DNA of 64,000 nucleotides from Mesorhizobium sp. Root102 (GTDB lineage: Bacteria > Pseudomonadota > Alphaproteobacteria > Rhizobiales > Rhizobiaceae): NCBI RefSeq assembly GCF_001425625.1, contig NZ_LMCP01000048.1, positions 213,582 through 277,581 of the forward strand. Reading direction: 5' to 3'. Below the pieces are notes generated by a model that ran no database searches, had not been told where the DNA came from, and worked only from the letters and a program-made list of their open reading frames with translations. Both the position numbers and the translations under genes were made by a program. Positions 41,470-50,682 of this stretch are shown in pieces (position 1 is the stretch's first letter; every line of letters starts with the position of its first letter).

Positions 41470-42224
41470 ACGCGCTTGCCACAGGTCGTCTCGTTGGCGT
41501 CGGCACCGGTCCCGGTGACCCCGAACTGCTGACCCTGAAGGCCGCGCGGGCCTTGGCGGAAGCCGATGTCGTGGCCTATTTCGCCAAGCGCGGCAACAAC
41601 AGCAACGCGCGCGCCATCGTCGAAACACGCTTCCGGCCGGATATGCTTGAGCTGCCGCTGCTCTATCCCGTCACCACTGAAATCGACAAGGATCACGACG
41701 ACTACCGGTCGCAGATCACGGCTTTCTACGAGGAGTCGGCCGAGAAGGTCGCCGAGCACCTCGACGCTGGCAAAATGGTCGCGGTGCTGTCGGAAGGCGA
41801 CCCGCTGTTCTACGGCTCTTACATGCATCTGCATGTGCGCCTCGCGCATCGCTTCCCGACCGAAGTCATCCCCGGCGTCACCGCCATGTCCGGCTGCTGG
41901 TCGCAGACTGGTGTTCCGATCGTCCAGGGCGACGACGTGCTGACGGTGCTGCCCGGCACGATGAGCGAGTTCGAGCTGACGCGCCGGCTGGCCGACACCG
42001 ATGCCGCCGTCATCATGAAGGTCGGCCGCAACCTGCCCAAGATCAGGCGGGCGCTGGAGTCGACCGGCAAGCTTACGCGCGCCGTCTATGTCGAGCGCGG
42101 CACCATGGCCGGCAGCGTCTCGATGAAGCTTGCCGACAAGCAGGATGACAAGGCGCCCTATTTCGCCATCGTGCTGGTCGCCGGCTGGTCCGGCCGCCCC
42201 GATGCGCTGGGAGCGCAAGCATGA
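41466..42224 (+). CDS. cobI: precorrin-2 C20-methyltransferase CobI
   Basis: The 252-residue tetrapyrrole methylase adds the C20 methyl group using S-adenosylmethionine. GVGTGPGDPELLTLKAARAL is the first SAM loop, VAVLSEGDPLFYGSYMHLH the second, and EVIPGVTAMSGCWSQTGVPI the third. The start is GTG 41466, overlapping the cobH stop by four bases; no ATG lies near, and the longer open frame runs within cobH. Its stop overlaps cobJ. Confidence 0.95.
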   Translation: MNALATGRLVGVGTGPGDPELLTLKAARALAEADVVAYFAKRGNNSNARAIVETRFRPDMLELPLLYPVTTEIDKDHDDYRSQITAFYEESAEKVAEHLDAGKMVAVLSEGDPLFYGSYMHLHVRLAHRFPTEVIPGVTAMSGCWSQTGVPIVQGDDVLTVLPGTMSEFELTRRLADTDAAVIMKVGRNLPKIRRALESTGKLTRAVYVERGTMAGSVSMKLADKQDDKAPYFAIVLVAGWSGRPDALGAQA

Positions 42225-42985
42225 GCGGCCGTCTCACCGTCATCGGCCTTGGCCCCGGCAATGCCGATCAGGTCACGCCGGAGGCCAGCCGCGCCGTCGC
42301 CGAGGCCAAGTTCTTTTACGGCTACAAACCATATCTCGACCGGCTGGAGCTGCGCCCGGACCAGACCCGCGTCGCTTCCGACAACCGCGAGGAGCTCGCC
42401 CGATCCAAGGACGCATTGGTCAAAGCCGCGGAGGGCCACGACGTCGCCGTGGTTTCCGGCGGCGATCCCGGTGTGTTCGCCATGGCCGCAGCCGTCTGCG
42501 AGGCGATCGAGGCCGGCCCAGTCGAATGGCGCGCGGTCGATGTCACTGTGGTGCCCGGCATCACCGCCATGCTTGCCGTTGCCGCCCGCATCGGCGCGCC
42601 GCTCGGCCATGATTTCTGCGCCATCTCACTGTCAGACAATCTGAAGCCCTGGGATCTGATCGAATTGCGCCTGCTGGCGGCGGCCGGCGCCGGCTTCGTC
42701 ATCGCGCTCTACAATCCGATCAGCAAGGCGCGCCCCTGGCAGCTTGGCCGCGCCTTCGAATGCCTGACCGCGATCCTGCCGGGCACCACGCCGGTGATTT
42801 TCGGCCGCGCCGCCGGCCGCCCGGACGAGCGCATCGATGTCTATCTGCTCGCCGACGTCGAGGCTGAAAGGGCAGACATGGCGACCTGCATCATCATCGG
42901 CTCGCCGGAAACAAGGATCATCAAGCGCGCAGAGAAGCCGGCGCTGGTCTACACGCCGCGCTCGTCCACGGGACGGACAAAATGA
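42221..42985 (+). CDS. cobJ: precorrin-3B C17-methyltransferase CobJ
   Basis: The 254-residue methylase drives ring contraction by methylating C17 of precorrin-3B. VIGLGPGNADQVTPEASRAV, FYGYKPYLDRL, VVSGGDPGVFAMAAAV and VVPGITAMLAVAARIGAPLG are family features. ATG 42221 overlaps cobI by four bases. Its last 37 bases overlap, tail to tail, the 3' end of cobK on the minus strand. Confidence 0.95.
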   Translation: MSGRLTVIGLGPGNADQVTPEASRAVAEAKFFYGYKPYLDRLELRPDQTRVASDNREELARSKDALVKAAEGHDVAVVSGGDPGVFAMAAAVCEAIEAGPVEWRAVDVTVVPGITAMLAVAARIGAPLGHDFCAISLSDNLKPWDLIELRLLAAAGAGFVIALYNPISKARPWQLGRAFECLTAILPGTTPVIFGRAAGRPDERIDVYLLADVEAERADMATCIIIGSPETRIIKRAEKPALVYTPRSSTGRTK

Positions 42986-43719
42986 TCGACCATCGCGGCC
43001 AGCGCTTCGACGGTTTCAGCCGACGGCACATCCGGCAAGGCTGGCCGTCGGACCATGACCACGTCGATGCCAAGCGCCCGCGCCGCGGCGATCTTGCCGT
43101 AGGTCGCCTCGCCGCCGCTGTTCTTGGACACGACGACATCGATGCGATGCTCTTGGAACAGCGCACGTTCCTCCGCTTCGCGGAACGGACCACGCGCCAG
43201 AAGATAGCTCGCGTCCGGCACGGCCAACGCGGGCTCGACCGGATCGACGCTGCGAACGAGATAGTGGTGCCGGGGCGCTGCTTCGAAGGCGGCGACCTCT
43301 TGCCGGCCGAGCGCCAGGAAGACGCGGCGCGGCGTCGGTCCAAGGGCTTGCACGGCATCGCCAACCTTATCGACCAGCGTCCAGCGGTCGCCCTCGACAG
43401 GCTCCCAGCCTGGGCGCCGCAGGGCAAGGATCGGCACACGGGCCACGCGCGCGGCCTGCGCGGCATTGGCGGATATTTGCGCCGCATAGGGGTGCGTGGC
43501 GTCGATCAGCAGGTCGGTGCCCGTCTCCCTCAGGTAAGCAGCCAACCCATCGGCACCGCCAAAGCCTCCGCTTCGCACCGGCACGCCTTGCGCGACCGGG
43601 CTTTCGGTACGCCCGGCCAGCGACAGCGTGGCCGAGCAATCGGCACGCCCCGCCAGTTTTCCGGCCAGTTGCCGCGCTTCGGTGGTGCCGCCGAGGATCA
43701 GAATACGGTGGGTCATCAT
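42949..43719 (-). CDS. cobK: precorrin-6A reductase CobK
   Basis: The 256-residue enzyme reduces precorrin-6A to 6B with NADPH. ILILGGTTEARQLAGKLAG at the start, IDATHPYAAQISANAAQAA, FLALGRQEVAAFEAAPRHHY and VVVSKNSGGEATYGKIAAAR are diagnostic. It is the only minus-strand gene in the cob cluster, ending 37 bases inside cobJ. Two adjacent start codons (43719 and 43716) lie in CATCATG, which also contains the cobL ATG on the other strand. Its promoter must lie inside cobL. Confidence 0.94.
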   Translation of the reverse strand: MMTHRILILGGTTEARQLAGKLAGRADCSATLSLAGRTESPVAQGVPVRSGGFGGADGLAAYLRETGTDLLIDATHPYAAQISANAAQAARVARVPILALRRPGWEPVEGDRWTLVDKVGDAVQALGPTPRRVFLALGRQEVAAFEAAPRHHYLVRSVDPVEPALAVPDASYLLARGPFREAEERALFQEHRIDVVVSKNSGGEATYGKIAAARALGIDVVMVRRPALPDVPSAETVEALAAMVDHFVRPVDERGV

Positions 43720-44947
43720 GCCTGCTGAGTGTCAATCGCGAGCCGCCTGGCTGACGGTCGTCGGTATCGGCGAGGACGGTTTAGCGGGTCTCGGCGACGA
43801 GGCCAAGCAGCGGATTGCCCAGGCGGAGATCATCTTCGGCGGCAAGCGGCACCTCGCCCTTGTCGCTTCCTTCGCCAATGGCGAGCCGCACCCATGGCCG
43901 GTTCCTTTCGATGCCGAAATGCGAGACGTGCTGGCGCTGGCCGGCAGGCGCGTCTGCGTGCTCGCCTCCGGCGATCCGTTCTTCCACGGCGTCGGCGCCA
44001 CCCTCGCCCGCAAGGTCAAGCCGCAGGAGATGCATGTCATTCCCGCGCCATCGGCCATTTCGCTGGCAGCCGCGCGGCTGGGCTGGGCGCTGCAGGATAT
44101 CGAGACCGTCTCATTGCATGGCCGGCCGCTCGACCTGATCCGGCCGCTGCTGCACCCAAACGCGCGCATCCTGGCGCTGACGTCGGATAACGATGCGCCG
44201 GCGGCGATCGCCCGCCTGCTCATCGAACTCGACTTCGGTGCCTCGCGGCTGACGGTCCTGGAGGCGCTGGGCGGGCCAAACGAGAACCGACGCTCGGTCC
44301 GCGCCGATGCCTTCGATCTCGAAAATATCAATCCGCTCAACGTTCTGGCGGTCGAAGTTGAATCTGGTCCGGATGCGCGCGTCCTGCCGCTCACGTCAGG
44401 CCTTGCCGATCATCTGTTCGACCATGACGGCCAGATCACCAAGCGCGAGATCCGCGCCATCACCCTGTCGGCGCTGGCGCCGCGGCGCGGCGAGTTGCTG
44501 TGGGATATCGGCGCTGGCTCCGGTTCCATCGGCATCGAATGGATGCTGGCCCACCCTTCGATGCGCACCATTGCCATCGAGGCCGATCCGATCCGCGCCT
44601 CCCGCATTGGCCGCAACGCCGCCGCCTGTGGTGTTCCCGGCCTTGTCGTAGTCGAAGGCAGCGCCCCCAAGGCGCTTGCGAGGCTGGAGACACCTGACGC
44701 GATCTTCATTGGCGGCGGCGGCAGCGACACCGGCGTCTTGAACGCTGCTGTCAAGGCGATGCGCACTGGCGGCCGTCTCGTGGCAAACGCGGTGACGCTG
44801 GAGATGGAAGCCCTGCTTCTTGCCCAGCATACGAAGCTTGGCGGCGATCTCACACGGATAAGCATCTCCCGGGCTTCACCAGTTGGCTCGATGCAGGCCT
44901 GGCGGCCTGCCATGCCGATCACCCAATGGAGCTGGGTGAAGCCATGA
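43718..44947 (+). CDS. cobL: precorrin-6B C5,15-methyltransferase (decarboxylating) CobL
   Basis: The 409-residue bifunctional enzyme methylates C5 and C15 and decarboxylates the C12 acetate. The N-terminal half (VVGIGEDGLAGLGDEAKQRI, VCVLASGDPFFHGVGATLAR) is CbiE-like. The C-terminal half (GELLWDIGAGSGSIGIEWML, PDAIFIGGGGSDTGVLNAA) is CbiT-like. The only suitable start is ATG 43718, which overlaps the cobK start region in the opposite direction. It therefore depends on read-through from cobJ across antisense cobK or on a promoter inside cobK. Confidence 0.95.
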   Translation: MPAECQSRAAWLTVVGIGEDGLAGLGDEAKQRIAQAEIIFGGKRHLALVASFANGEPHPWPVPFDAEMRDVLALAGRRVCVLASGDPFFHGVGATLARKVKPQEMHVIPAPSAISLAAARLGWALQDIETVSLHGRPLDLIRPLLHPNARILALTSDNDAPAAIARLLIELDFGASRLTVLEALGGPNENRRSVRADAFDLENINPLNVLAVEVESGPDARVLPLTSGLADHLFDHDGQITKREIRAITLSALAPRRGELLWDIGAGSGSIGIEWMLAHPSMRTIAIEADPIRASRIGRNAAACGVPGLVVVEGSAPKALARLETPDAIFIGGGGSDTGVLNAAVKAMRTGGRLVANAVTLEMEALLLAQHTKLGGDLTRISISRASPVGSMQAWRPAMPITQWSWVKP

Positions 44948-45330
44948 TGGTCGCTGGCATCGGCAGCCGAAAAGGTGTGCGTGTCGAGGACGTGCTTGCC
45001 GCGATCGAAACCGCGCTGGAGACGCATGGGCTGGCGATGACGGCTCTTTCGGCGCTGGCGACTGCCGCGCTCAAGAAGGATGAAGAGGCGATCCCTGCCG
45101 CTGGCCGCGCGCTGCGCCTTCCGGTCATCGTCGTTGATGACTCAGCACTTCAGGCCGCCTCTCCAGATACGCTCAGCCATTCCGATCTCTCGCAGGATCT
45201 GGCCGGCACGCCATCGGTTTCCGAGGCATCCGCCGTTGCCGTCGCCGGCAAAGGCGCAAAGCTGCTCGGGCCCCGCACGGTGCTCGGCCCGGTCACCTGC
45301 GCCATCGCCATCAGCGGAGATGCGCCATGA
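44944..45330 (+). CDS. cobE: CobE / CbiG C-terminal-domain protein
   Basis: The 128-residue product matches the CobE family, homologous to the C-terminal part of CbiG: MVAGIGSRKGVRVEDVLAAI, then ALATAALKKDEEAIPAAGRA, and SEASAVAVAGKGAKLLGPRT. It is needed for aerobic cobalamin synthesis, but its exact reaction is unsettled. The start ATG 44944 overlaps the cobL stop; ATG 44926 is an alternative. Its end overlaps cobM by four bases. Confidence 0.88.
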   Translation: MMVAGIGSRKGVRVEDVLAAIETALETHGLAMTALSALATAALKKDEEAIPAAGRALRLPVIVVDDSALQAASPDTLSHSDLSQDLAGTPSVSEASAVAVAGKGAKLLGPRTVLGPVTCAIAISGDAP

Positions 45331-46091
45331 CGGTCCATTTCATCGGCGCCGGCCCAGGTGCCGCCGACCTCATCACGCTGCGCGGCGCGAGGCTCTTGGC
45401 GAGCTGCCCGGTCTGCCTCCACGCCGGCTCAATCGTCGCGCCCGAATTGCTGCAGCACTGCGCAACGGGGACAAAACTGATCGACACAGCACCGATGTCG
45501 CTCGACGAGATCGAGGCCGAGTATGTCGCGGCGCAGAAGGCCGGCCATGATGTGGCGCGTCTCCATTCCGGCGACCTGTCGGTATGGAGCGCCGTTGCCG
45601 AGCAGATCCGCCGGCTGGAAAAACATGGCATTCCCTACACGCTGACGCCGGGCGTGCCGTCCTTTGCTGCCGCGGCCGCCGCATTGCGCCGCGAGCTGAC
45701 CATTCCCGAAGTCGCGCAAAGCCTGGTGCTGACCCGCATTTCCGGGCGCGCATCAAAGATGCCGCCGGGCGAAACGCTGGCCGGCTTCGGCCGCACCGGC
45801 GCCACCCTGGCCATTCATCTGGCCATCCACGCCATCGACCGCGTCGTCGCCGAACTCACACCGCACTATGGCGGCGATTGCCCGGTGGCGATCGTCTTCC
45901 GCGCGTCCTGGCCGGACGAGCGCGTGCTGACTGGCACGCTGGCGACCATCGAGGCACAACTCGCAGCCGATCCGATGGAGCGCACGGCGATCATCTTCGT
46001 CGGCCGCTCGCTGGCGGCGGAAGGTTTTGGCGAGAGTTCATTGTACGACGCCCACTATCAGCGGCGTTTTCGCGGACGGGACGGATTGTGA
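45327..46091 (+). CDS. cobM: precorrin-4 C11-methyltransferase CobM
   Basis: The 254-residue SAM-dependent methylase acts on precorrin-4 at C11. VHFIGAGPGAADLITLRGAR, CLHAGSIVAPELL, ARLHSGDLSVWSAVAEQIRR and LTPGVPSFAAAAAALRRELT are characteristic. It overlaps cobE upstream and cobA downstream by four bases each, so it is tightly coupled. Confidence 0.95.
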   Translation: MTVHFIGAGPGAADLITLRGARLLASCPVCLHAGSIVAPELLQHCATGTKLIDTAPMSLDEIEAEYVAAQKAGHDVARLHSGDLSVWSAVAEQIRRLEKHGIPYTLTPGVPSFAAAAAALRRELTIPEVAQSLVLTRISGRASKMPPGETLAGFGRTGATLAIHLAIHAIDRVVAELTPHYGGDCPVAIVFRASWPDERVLTGTLATIEAQLAADPMERTAIIFVGRSLAAEGFGESSLYDAHYQRRFRGRDGL

Positions 46092-46906
46092 GCGGCAGCA
46101 CCAAAAACGAGGGCGAAAACGCCACGCTCGAACAGGCTTTGTCCCGGCTGAATTTCAAGCCGTGCCGGCTCGAACCGGGCCACGTCTGGCTGGCCGGCGC
46201 CGGCCCCGGCGACCCCGGCTGCCTGACCCTGGAAGTGTTGGCGGCGTTGGCCGAAGCGGATGCATTGGTCTACGACGCGCTGGTTTCATCGGATGTCGTC
46301 GCCGTAGCCCAGAATGCGGATCTTTTCTTTGCCGGCAAGCGTGGCGGAAAACCGTCGATGAAGCAGGACGACATCACAGCACTGCTGGTGCGGCTGGCGC
46401 GGGAAGGCCGCCGCGTCGTCAGGCTGAAGGGCGGCGATCCCTATATTTTCGGCCGTGGCGGCGAAGAAGCTCTGGCGCTGGCGCGCGAAAATATCCCCTT
46501 CCGCGTCCTGCCCGGCCTGACCTCGGGCCTCAGCGCGATGGCCGCGACAGGCATCCCGGCCACCATGCGCGGCATCAACAAGGCTGTGATCCTGGCCACC
46601 GGCCACGCCGCCGGCACCGATGACGATCTCGACTGGGCGGCGATCGCCCGCACAGGCCAGCCTGTCGTCGTCTATATGGGCATGGCCAATCTGCCCCTCA
46701 TCGCCGCGGCACTGCTGGACGGCGGGCTGGCGCCGTCGACACCGGCGGCCGTGATCGTCGCCGCGACGACACCGCAGGAACGAACCGTCGTCGCCACGCT
46801 CGCCACCATTGCCGAGGAAGCGGCCGCCGCCGGTCTCGCCTCGCCGGCGCTGATCGTCGTCGGCGGCATCGTTGCGATGCGCGCGGCGCTGGCGGGGCAA
46901 GCATGA
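46088..46906 (+). CDS. cobA: uroporphyrinogen-III C-methyltransferase CobA
   Basis: The 272-residue enzyme makes precorrin-2, the branch point from haem. VWLAGAGPGDPGCLTLEVLA, YDALVSSDVV, VVRLKGGDPYIFGRGGEEAL and PGLTSGLSAMAATGIPAT are standard SUMT motifs. It is a stand-alone methylase without the CysG dehydrogenase part. The start is GTG 46088, overlapping the cobM stop by four bases. The longer frame to 45584 is a shadow of cobM. Confidence 0.94.
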   Translation: MSGSTKNEGENATLEQALSRLNFKPCRLEPGHVWLAGAGPGDPGCLTLEVLAALAEADALVYDALVSSDVVAVAQNADLFFAGKRGGKPSMKQDDITALLVRLAREGRRVVRLKGGDPYIFGRGGEEALALARENIPFRVLPGLTSGLSAMAATGIPATMRGINKAVILATGHAAGTDDDLDWAAIARTGQPVVVYMGMANLPLIAAALLDGGLAPSTPAAVIVAATTPQERTVVATLATIAEEAAAAGLASPALIVVGGIVAMRAALAGQA

Positions 46907-48216
46907 CGGCCCGCGCCATCATCATCGGCGCGCCGCGCTCCGGCTCCGGCAAGACCAGCGTCACCATCGGCATCCTGCGCGCGCTCGCCCGGCGCGGGCT
47001 GAAGGTGCGCGGCGCCAAATCCGGCCCCGACTATATCGACCCCGGCTTCCACACCGCCGCCACCGGCCTGTCCGGCGTCAATCTCGACAGCTGGGCAATG
47101 CCGCCGTCGCTGCTCAATGCGCTGGCCGCGCAAGCCGCCGATGACACTGATTTTGTCATCCTCGAAAGCGCCATGGGCCTGTTCGATGGCATTCCGGCCG
47201 CGCCAGGGCGCACCGGCTCGGCGGCCGACCTGGCGCGGCTCTATGGCCTGCCGGTGCTGCTGGTGCTCGACGTTTCCGGCCAGTCGACCACCGCGGCCGC
47301 CGTCGCCAAGGGTTTTGCCACCTATGACCCGGACGTGCGCATGGCCGGTGTCGTGCTCAACCGGCTGGGCAGCGAGCGGCACCGCAAGCTGTGCAGCGAC
47401 GCCATCGAGGCGATCGGCCTGCCGGTCGTCGGCGCCATCCTGCGCGATCCCACCCTGAACCTGCCCGAGCGCCACCTCGGCCTCGTCCAGGCCGGCGAAT
47501 ATGACGACCTGATGGCGCATCTCGACCGCCTGGCCGACATGGCGGAAAAATCGCTCGACCTCGAAGCCATCATGGCCTTGGCGACACCCCTCACCCCGGC
47601 GCCCGGCGGTTTTGACGACGCGCTTGTGCCGCCCGGCCAGCGAATCGCGCTGGCCGAAGATGCTGCCTTCACATTCCTCTATCCGCATGTCGCGGCTTAC
47701 TGGCGCAAGGCCGGAGCCGAAATCGTCCCGTTCTCGCCGCTCGCCGACGAAGCGCCCGACGAAGACTGCGATGTCTGCTGGCTACCGGGCGGCTATCCCG
47801 AGCTTCACGCCGGCCGGCTTGCGGCGGCAGGGAACTTCAAAACCGGAATGGCAAGATTCGCGGCGACAAAGCCCATCCATGGCGAGTGCGGTGGCTTCAT
47901 GGTGCTGGGCAAATCTCTGGAGGATGCCTCCGGCGAAACGCATGCGATGCTAGGCCTACTCGGCCATTCCACCAGCTTCGCCAGGCGCAAGATGAATCTC
48001 GGCTATCGCGAGGCGCGGCTGCGCGCGGATTGCCCGCTGGGCTCGGCTGGCGCATTGATCCGTGGCCACGAATTCCACTATGCGCAGATGACCTCTGCCG
48101 GCAATGACGAGCCGCTGGCCGACCTTGCCGACGGCCAGGGCAATCCGATCGGCGCCTCGGGCTACCGGCGCGGCCATGTCAGCGGCACCTTCTTCCATGC
48201 GATTGCGAGGGGCTAG
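46903..48216 (+). CDS. cobB: hydrogenobyrinic acid a,c-diamide synthase CobB
   Basis: The 437-residue ATP-dependent glutamine amidotransferase amidates the a and c side chains before cobalt insertion. APRSGSGKTSVTIGILRALA is the P loop, KSGPDYIDPGFHTAATG the substrate part, and IHGECGGFMVLGKSLED the glutaminase Cys. RGHEFHYAQM and GHVSGTFFHAI complete it. ATG 46903 overlaps cobA. Its product is the substrate of CobN. Confidence 0.95.
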   Translation: MTARAIIIGAPRSGSGKTSVTIGILRALARRGLKVRGAKSGPDYIDPGFHTAATGLSGVNLDSWAMPPSLLNALAAQAADDTDFVILESAMGLFDGIPAAPGRTGSAADLARLYGLPVLLVLDVSGQSTTAAAVAKGFATYDPDVRMAGVVLNRLGSERHRKLCSDAIEAIGLPVVGAILRDPTLNLPERHLGLVQAGEYDDLMAHLDRLADMAEKSLDLEAIMALATPLTPAPGGFDDALVPPGQRIALAEDAAFTFLYPHVAAYWRKAGAEIVPFSPLADEAPDEDCDVCWLPGGYPELHAGRLAAAGNFKTGMARFAATKPIHGECGGFMVLGKSLEDASGETHAMLGLLGHSTSFARRKMNLGYREARLRADCPLGSAGALIRGHEFHYAQMTSAGNDEPLADLADGQGNPIGASGYRRGHVSGTFFHAIARG

Positions 48217-48219
48217 AGC

Positions 48220-48996
48220 ATGAAGTTCAAGAACCTGGCCCTTTCACCGCGGCAGGTCGTCGACGACATCGCGCTTTGCCTGGTCTTCTTCACCAGGCTG
48301 CCGCTACCCGTCTTCGACTTTCGCGGCCGCAGCCTTGCCGCCGCGATCTGGGCCGCCCCTGTCGCCGGGCTCGTCGTCGGCCTGATCGGCGCGATCGTCT
48401 TTGCCACGGCGGAACGGTTTGGCCTTGCCATGGGGCCGGCGGCAGCTCTTGCGCTTGTGGCAACCGTGCTCACCACCGGCTGCCTGCATGAGGACGGGTT
48501 GTCCGACGTCGCCGACGGCTTCGGCGGCGGCAAATCGCGCGGCCGCAAACTCGAGATCATGCGCGACAGCCGCATCGGCGCCTATGGCGCAGCGACGCTG
48601 GCTCTGTCGCTGCTGATCCGCTGGAGCGCGCTGTCGGAATTCGTCGACCCCACACAGGCGCTGTTCGCCCTCCTGGCCGCCCACGCGGCCTCGCGCGGCC
48701 TGCTCGGCGCTTTCATGCATCTCTTGCCCCCGGCGCGGGTCGACGGCCTCTCGGTCGGTGCCGGCACCGTCTCTGCCGAAACGGCAACAGCCGGCGCCGT
48801 GCTCGGCGCGATTCCGCTCCTGCTGCTCGGGCTGGGCGGCGCCGTTTTCGCGCTGATCTTGCTTGGCCTGCTGTTTGCCGCCTTCCGCGCGCTTTGCCTC
48901 AACCAGATCGAGGGCCAGACCGGCGACACGATCGGCGCTTTGCAGCAGGCGAGCGAAATAGCGGTGCTGCTCGTCGCTTCCGTAGCCCTTTCCTGA
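48220..48996 (+). CDS. cobS: adenosylcobinamide-GDP ribazoletransferase (CobS/CobV)
   Basis: The 258-residue integral membrane enzyme joins adenosylcobinamide-GDP and alpha-ribazole. CLVFFTRLPLPVFDF, TGCLHEDGLSDVADGFGGGK with the metal-binding Asp residues, RKLEIMRDSRIGAYGAATLA and several membrane spans are typical. In Pseudomonas denitrificans naming it is CobV; CobS there is a chelatase subunit. It starts three bases after cobB. Confidence 0.94.
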   Translation: MKFKNLALSPRQVVDDIALCLVFFTRLPLPVFDFRGRSLAAAIWAAPVAGLVVGLIGAIVFATAERFGLAMGPAAALALVATVLTTGCLHEDGLSDVADGFGGGKSRGRKLEIMRDSRIGAYGAATLALSLLIRWSALSEFVDPTQALFALLAAHAASRGLLGAFMHLLPPARVDGLSVGAGTVSAETATAGAVLGAIPLLLLGLGGAVFALILLGLLFAAFRALCLNQIEGQTGDTIGALQQASEIAVLLVASVALS

Positions 48997-49035
48997 TTCC
49001 CTTTGGCCTGATTCCCTTTCGGAGACTTTGCCCCC

Positions 49036-50046
49036 ATGCCCTTCAAATCACTCGAAGAACTGCGCGCCGCCTGCCTCGACCTGCCGGCTGGCAGCGATGC
49101 CGCGGCCAATGCGGTCGCCCGCCGCCAGGACACATTGACCAAGCCGCAAGGCAGCCTTGGTCGGCTGGAGACGATCGCCGCCTGGCTGGCGCGCTGGCAG
49201 GGCCGCGACATGCCAAAACTCGACCGTGTCAAAGTCTTCGTCTTCGCCGGTAACCACGGCGTCACCGCGCAAGGCGTGTCGGCCTATCCTTCTGAGGTCA
49301 CTGTGCAGATGGTGGCCAATTTCGCCGGCGGCGGTGCCGCCATCAACCAGCTTGCCCGCATGGCCGGCGCCGAACTCGACGTCATCCCGCTCGACCTCGA
49401 TCATCCCACGGGCGATTTCACGCAAGTGCCAGCAATGGACGACAAGGCGTTTCTCGCCGCAGTATCCACCGGCTATGACGCGGTGACGAAAGACCTCGAC
49501 CTGATCTGCTTCGGCGAGATGGGCATCGGCAACACAACGCCGGCGGCGGCAATCTCAGCCGCCCTGTTCGGTGGTGGCGCGGAAAAATGGACCGGGCGCG
49601 GCACCGGCGTCGATGACGCCGGCTTGAAGCGCAAGGTGGTCGCCATCGAAGCCGGCCTGAAGCGCCACGCCGCCGCCCTTGCCGACCCGCTCGGCATCGC
49701 CGCAGCACTCGGCGGTCGCGAACTGGCCGCCATCTTAGGCGCCACGCTCGCCGCCCGCCATCTGGGCATACCAGTGCTGCTCGACGGCTTCGTCTGCACC
49801 GCCGCCGCCGCCCCACTGGCAAAGCTGCACCCGACCGGCCTCGCCCACACCGTATCGGCCCATGTCTCGGCTGAGTCTGGCCACCGTGGCCTGCTCGAAG
49901 CCCTCGGCCTGCCGCCGCTGCTCGATCTCGGCATGCGGCTCGGCGAAGGCTCCGGCGCCTGCCTCGCCGTCAACATCGTCCGCTCGGCACTGGAATGCCA
50001 TGCCCGCATGGCGAGTTTTGCCGAGGCGGGTGTGTCGGAGAAGTAG
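49036..50046 (+). CDS. cobT: nicotinate-nucleotide--dimethylbenzimidazole phosphoribosyltransferase (CobT/CobU)
   Basis: The 336-residue enzyme makes alpha-ribazole phosphate, the lower-ligand precursor. LTKPQGSLGRLE, VFVFAGNHGVTAQGVSAYPS, CFGEMGIGNTTPAAAISAAL and GFVCTAAAAPLAKL are family motifs. The catalytic Glu sits in the conserved C-terminal LGEGSGACLAVNIVRSA region. The aerobic-pathway name is CobU. It follows cobS by 39 bases and ends the cob cluster. Confidence 0.95.
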   Translation: MPFKSLEELRAACLDLPAGSDAAANAVARRQDTLTKPQGSLGRLETIAAWLARWQGRDMPKLDRVKVFVFAGNHGVTAQGVSAYPSEVTVQMVANFAGGGAAINQLARMAGAELDVIPLDLDHPTGDFTQVPAMDDKAFLAAVSTGYDAVTKDLDLICFGEMGIGNTTPAAAISAALFGGGAEKWTGRGTGVDDAGLKRKVVAIEAGLKRHAAALADPLGIAAALGGRELAAILGATLAARHLGIPVLLDGFVCTAAAAPLAKLHPTGLAHTVSAHVSAESGHRGLLEALGLPPLLDLGMRLGEGSGACLAVNIVRSALECHARMASFAEAGVSEK

Positions 50047-50129
50047 TTATCCATTCCCCGCATCGACCGTCGTCGTCACGACAAAGGAAGCATCTTCCGG
50101 CAACGGCGATTCTCAAATAGCTTTTGCGG

Positions 50130-50387
50130 ATGAAAAAACTTCATCCCGTCGCAGCTGCAGCGTCTATCGCCGTGGCGGTTGCTGTTGTGCTCCGTCACAG
50201 CAGCTATTCAAGTCATGGCCCGATCGATACCGGCATCTTCGTTGTCTTCCTGGTATTCTTCTGGTGGCTCATCAGCGATTTCTCCAGAGGAAAAGATGGA
50301 ATCGGCGCCAGCGATGCTGCAGCCGGGGAAAAGGGCATTGCTTTTCGATTCGGCCGGTTTCTGAGCCGCATTTTCCAACGCGGCTGA
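50130..50387 (+). CDS. hypothetical small membrane protein
   Basis: This encodes 85 residues with an N-terminal hydrophobic stretch after MKKLHPV (VAAAASIAVAVAVVL, signal-like) and a strong second span, GIFVVFLVFFWWLIS. A charged C-terminal third follows. No family is recognised. ATG 50130 has no clear ribosome site, so the call rests on length, hydrophobic pattern and the lack of anything better in the 453-base gap between cobT and tRNA-Lys. The rest of that gap shows no feature. Confidence 0.4.
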   Translation: MKKLHPVAAAASIAVAVAVVLRHSSYSSHGPIDTGIFVVFLVFFWWLISDFSRGKDGIGASDAAAGEKGIAFRFGRFLSRIFQRG

Positions 50388-50499
50388 ATCGCCACGAGAT
50401 TCGGATAGCGCGGTTAAGGAATTACAGTCGGACAGCCCGCCCGAGACGCGCCAAACGCGTCTCGTTTTCAGGGTCTTTCCACCAAGTCTTTGAAGAATT

Positions 50500-50575
<76 letters not shown>

Positions 50576-50682
50576 ACTCGGCCGGCAAAAACCGGCGTTG
50601 GCGGGCATATAGCCGCCACCATCGGTCCTGTCCAGCCCTGCCGGAATCATTTCCCGACAAATCGCTTAAGTGCCGCGGATGG

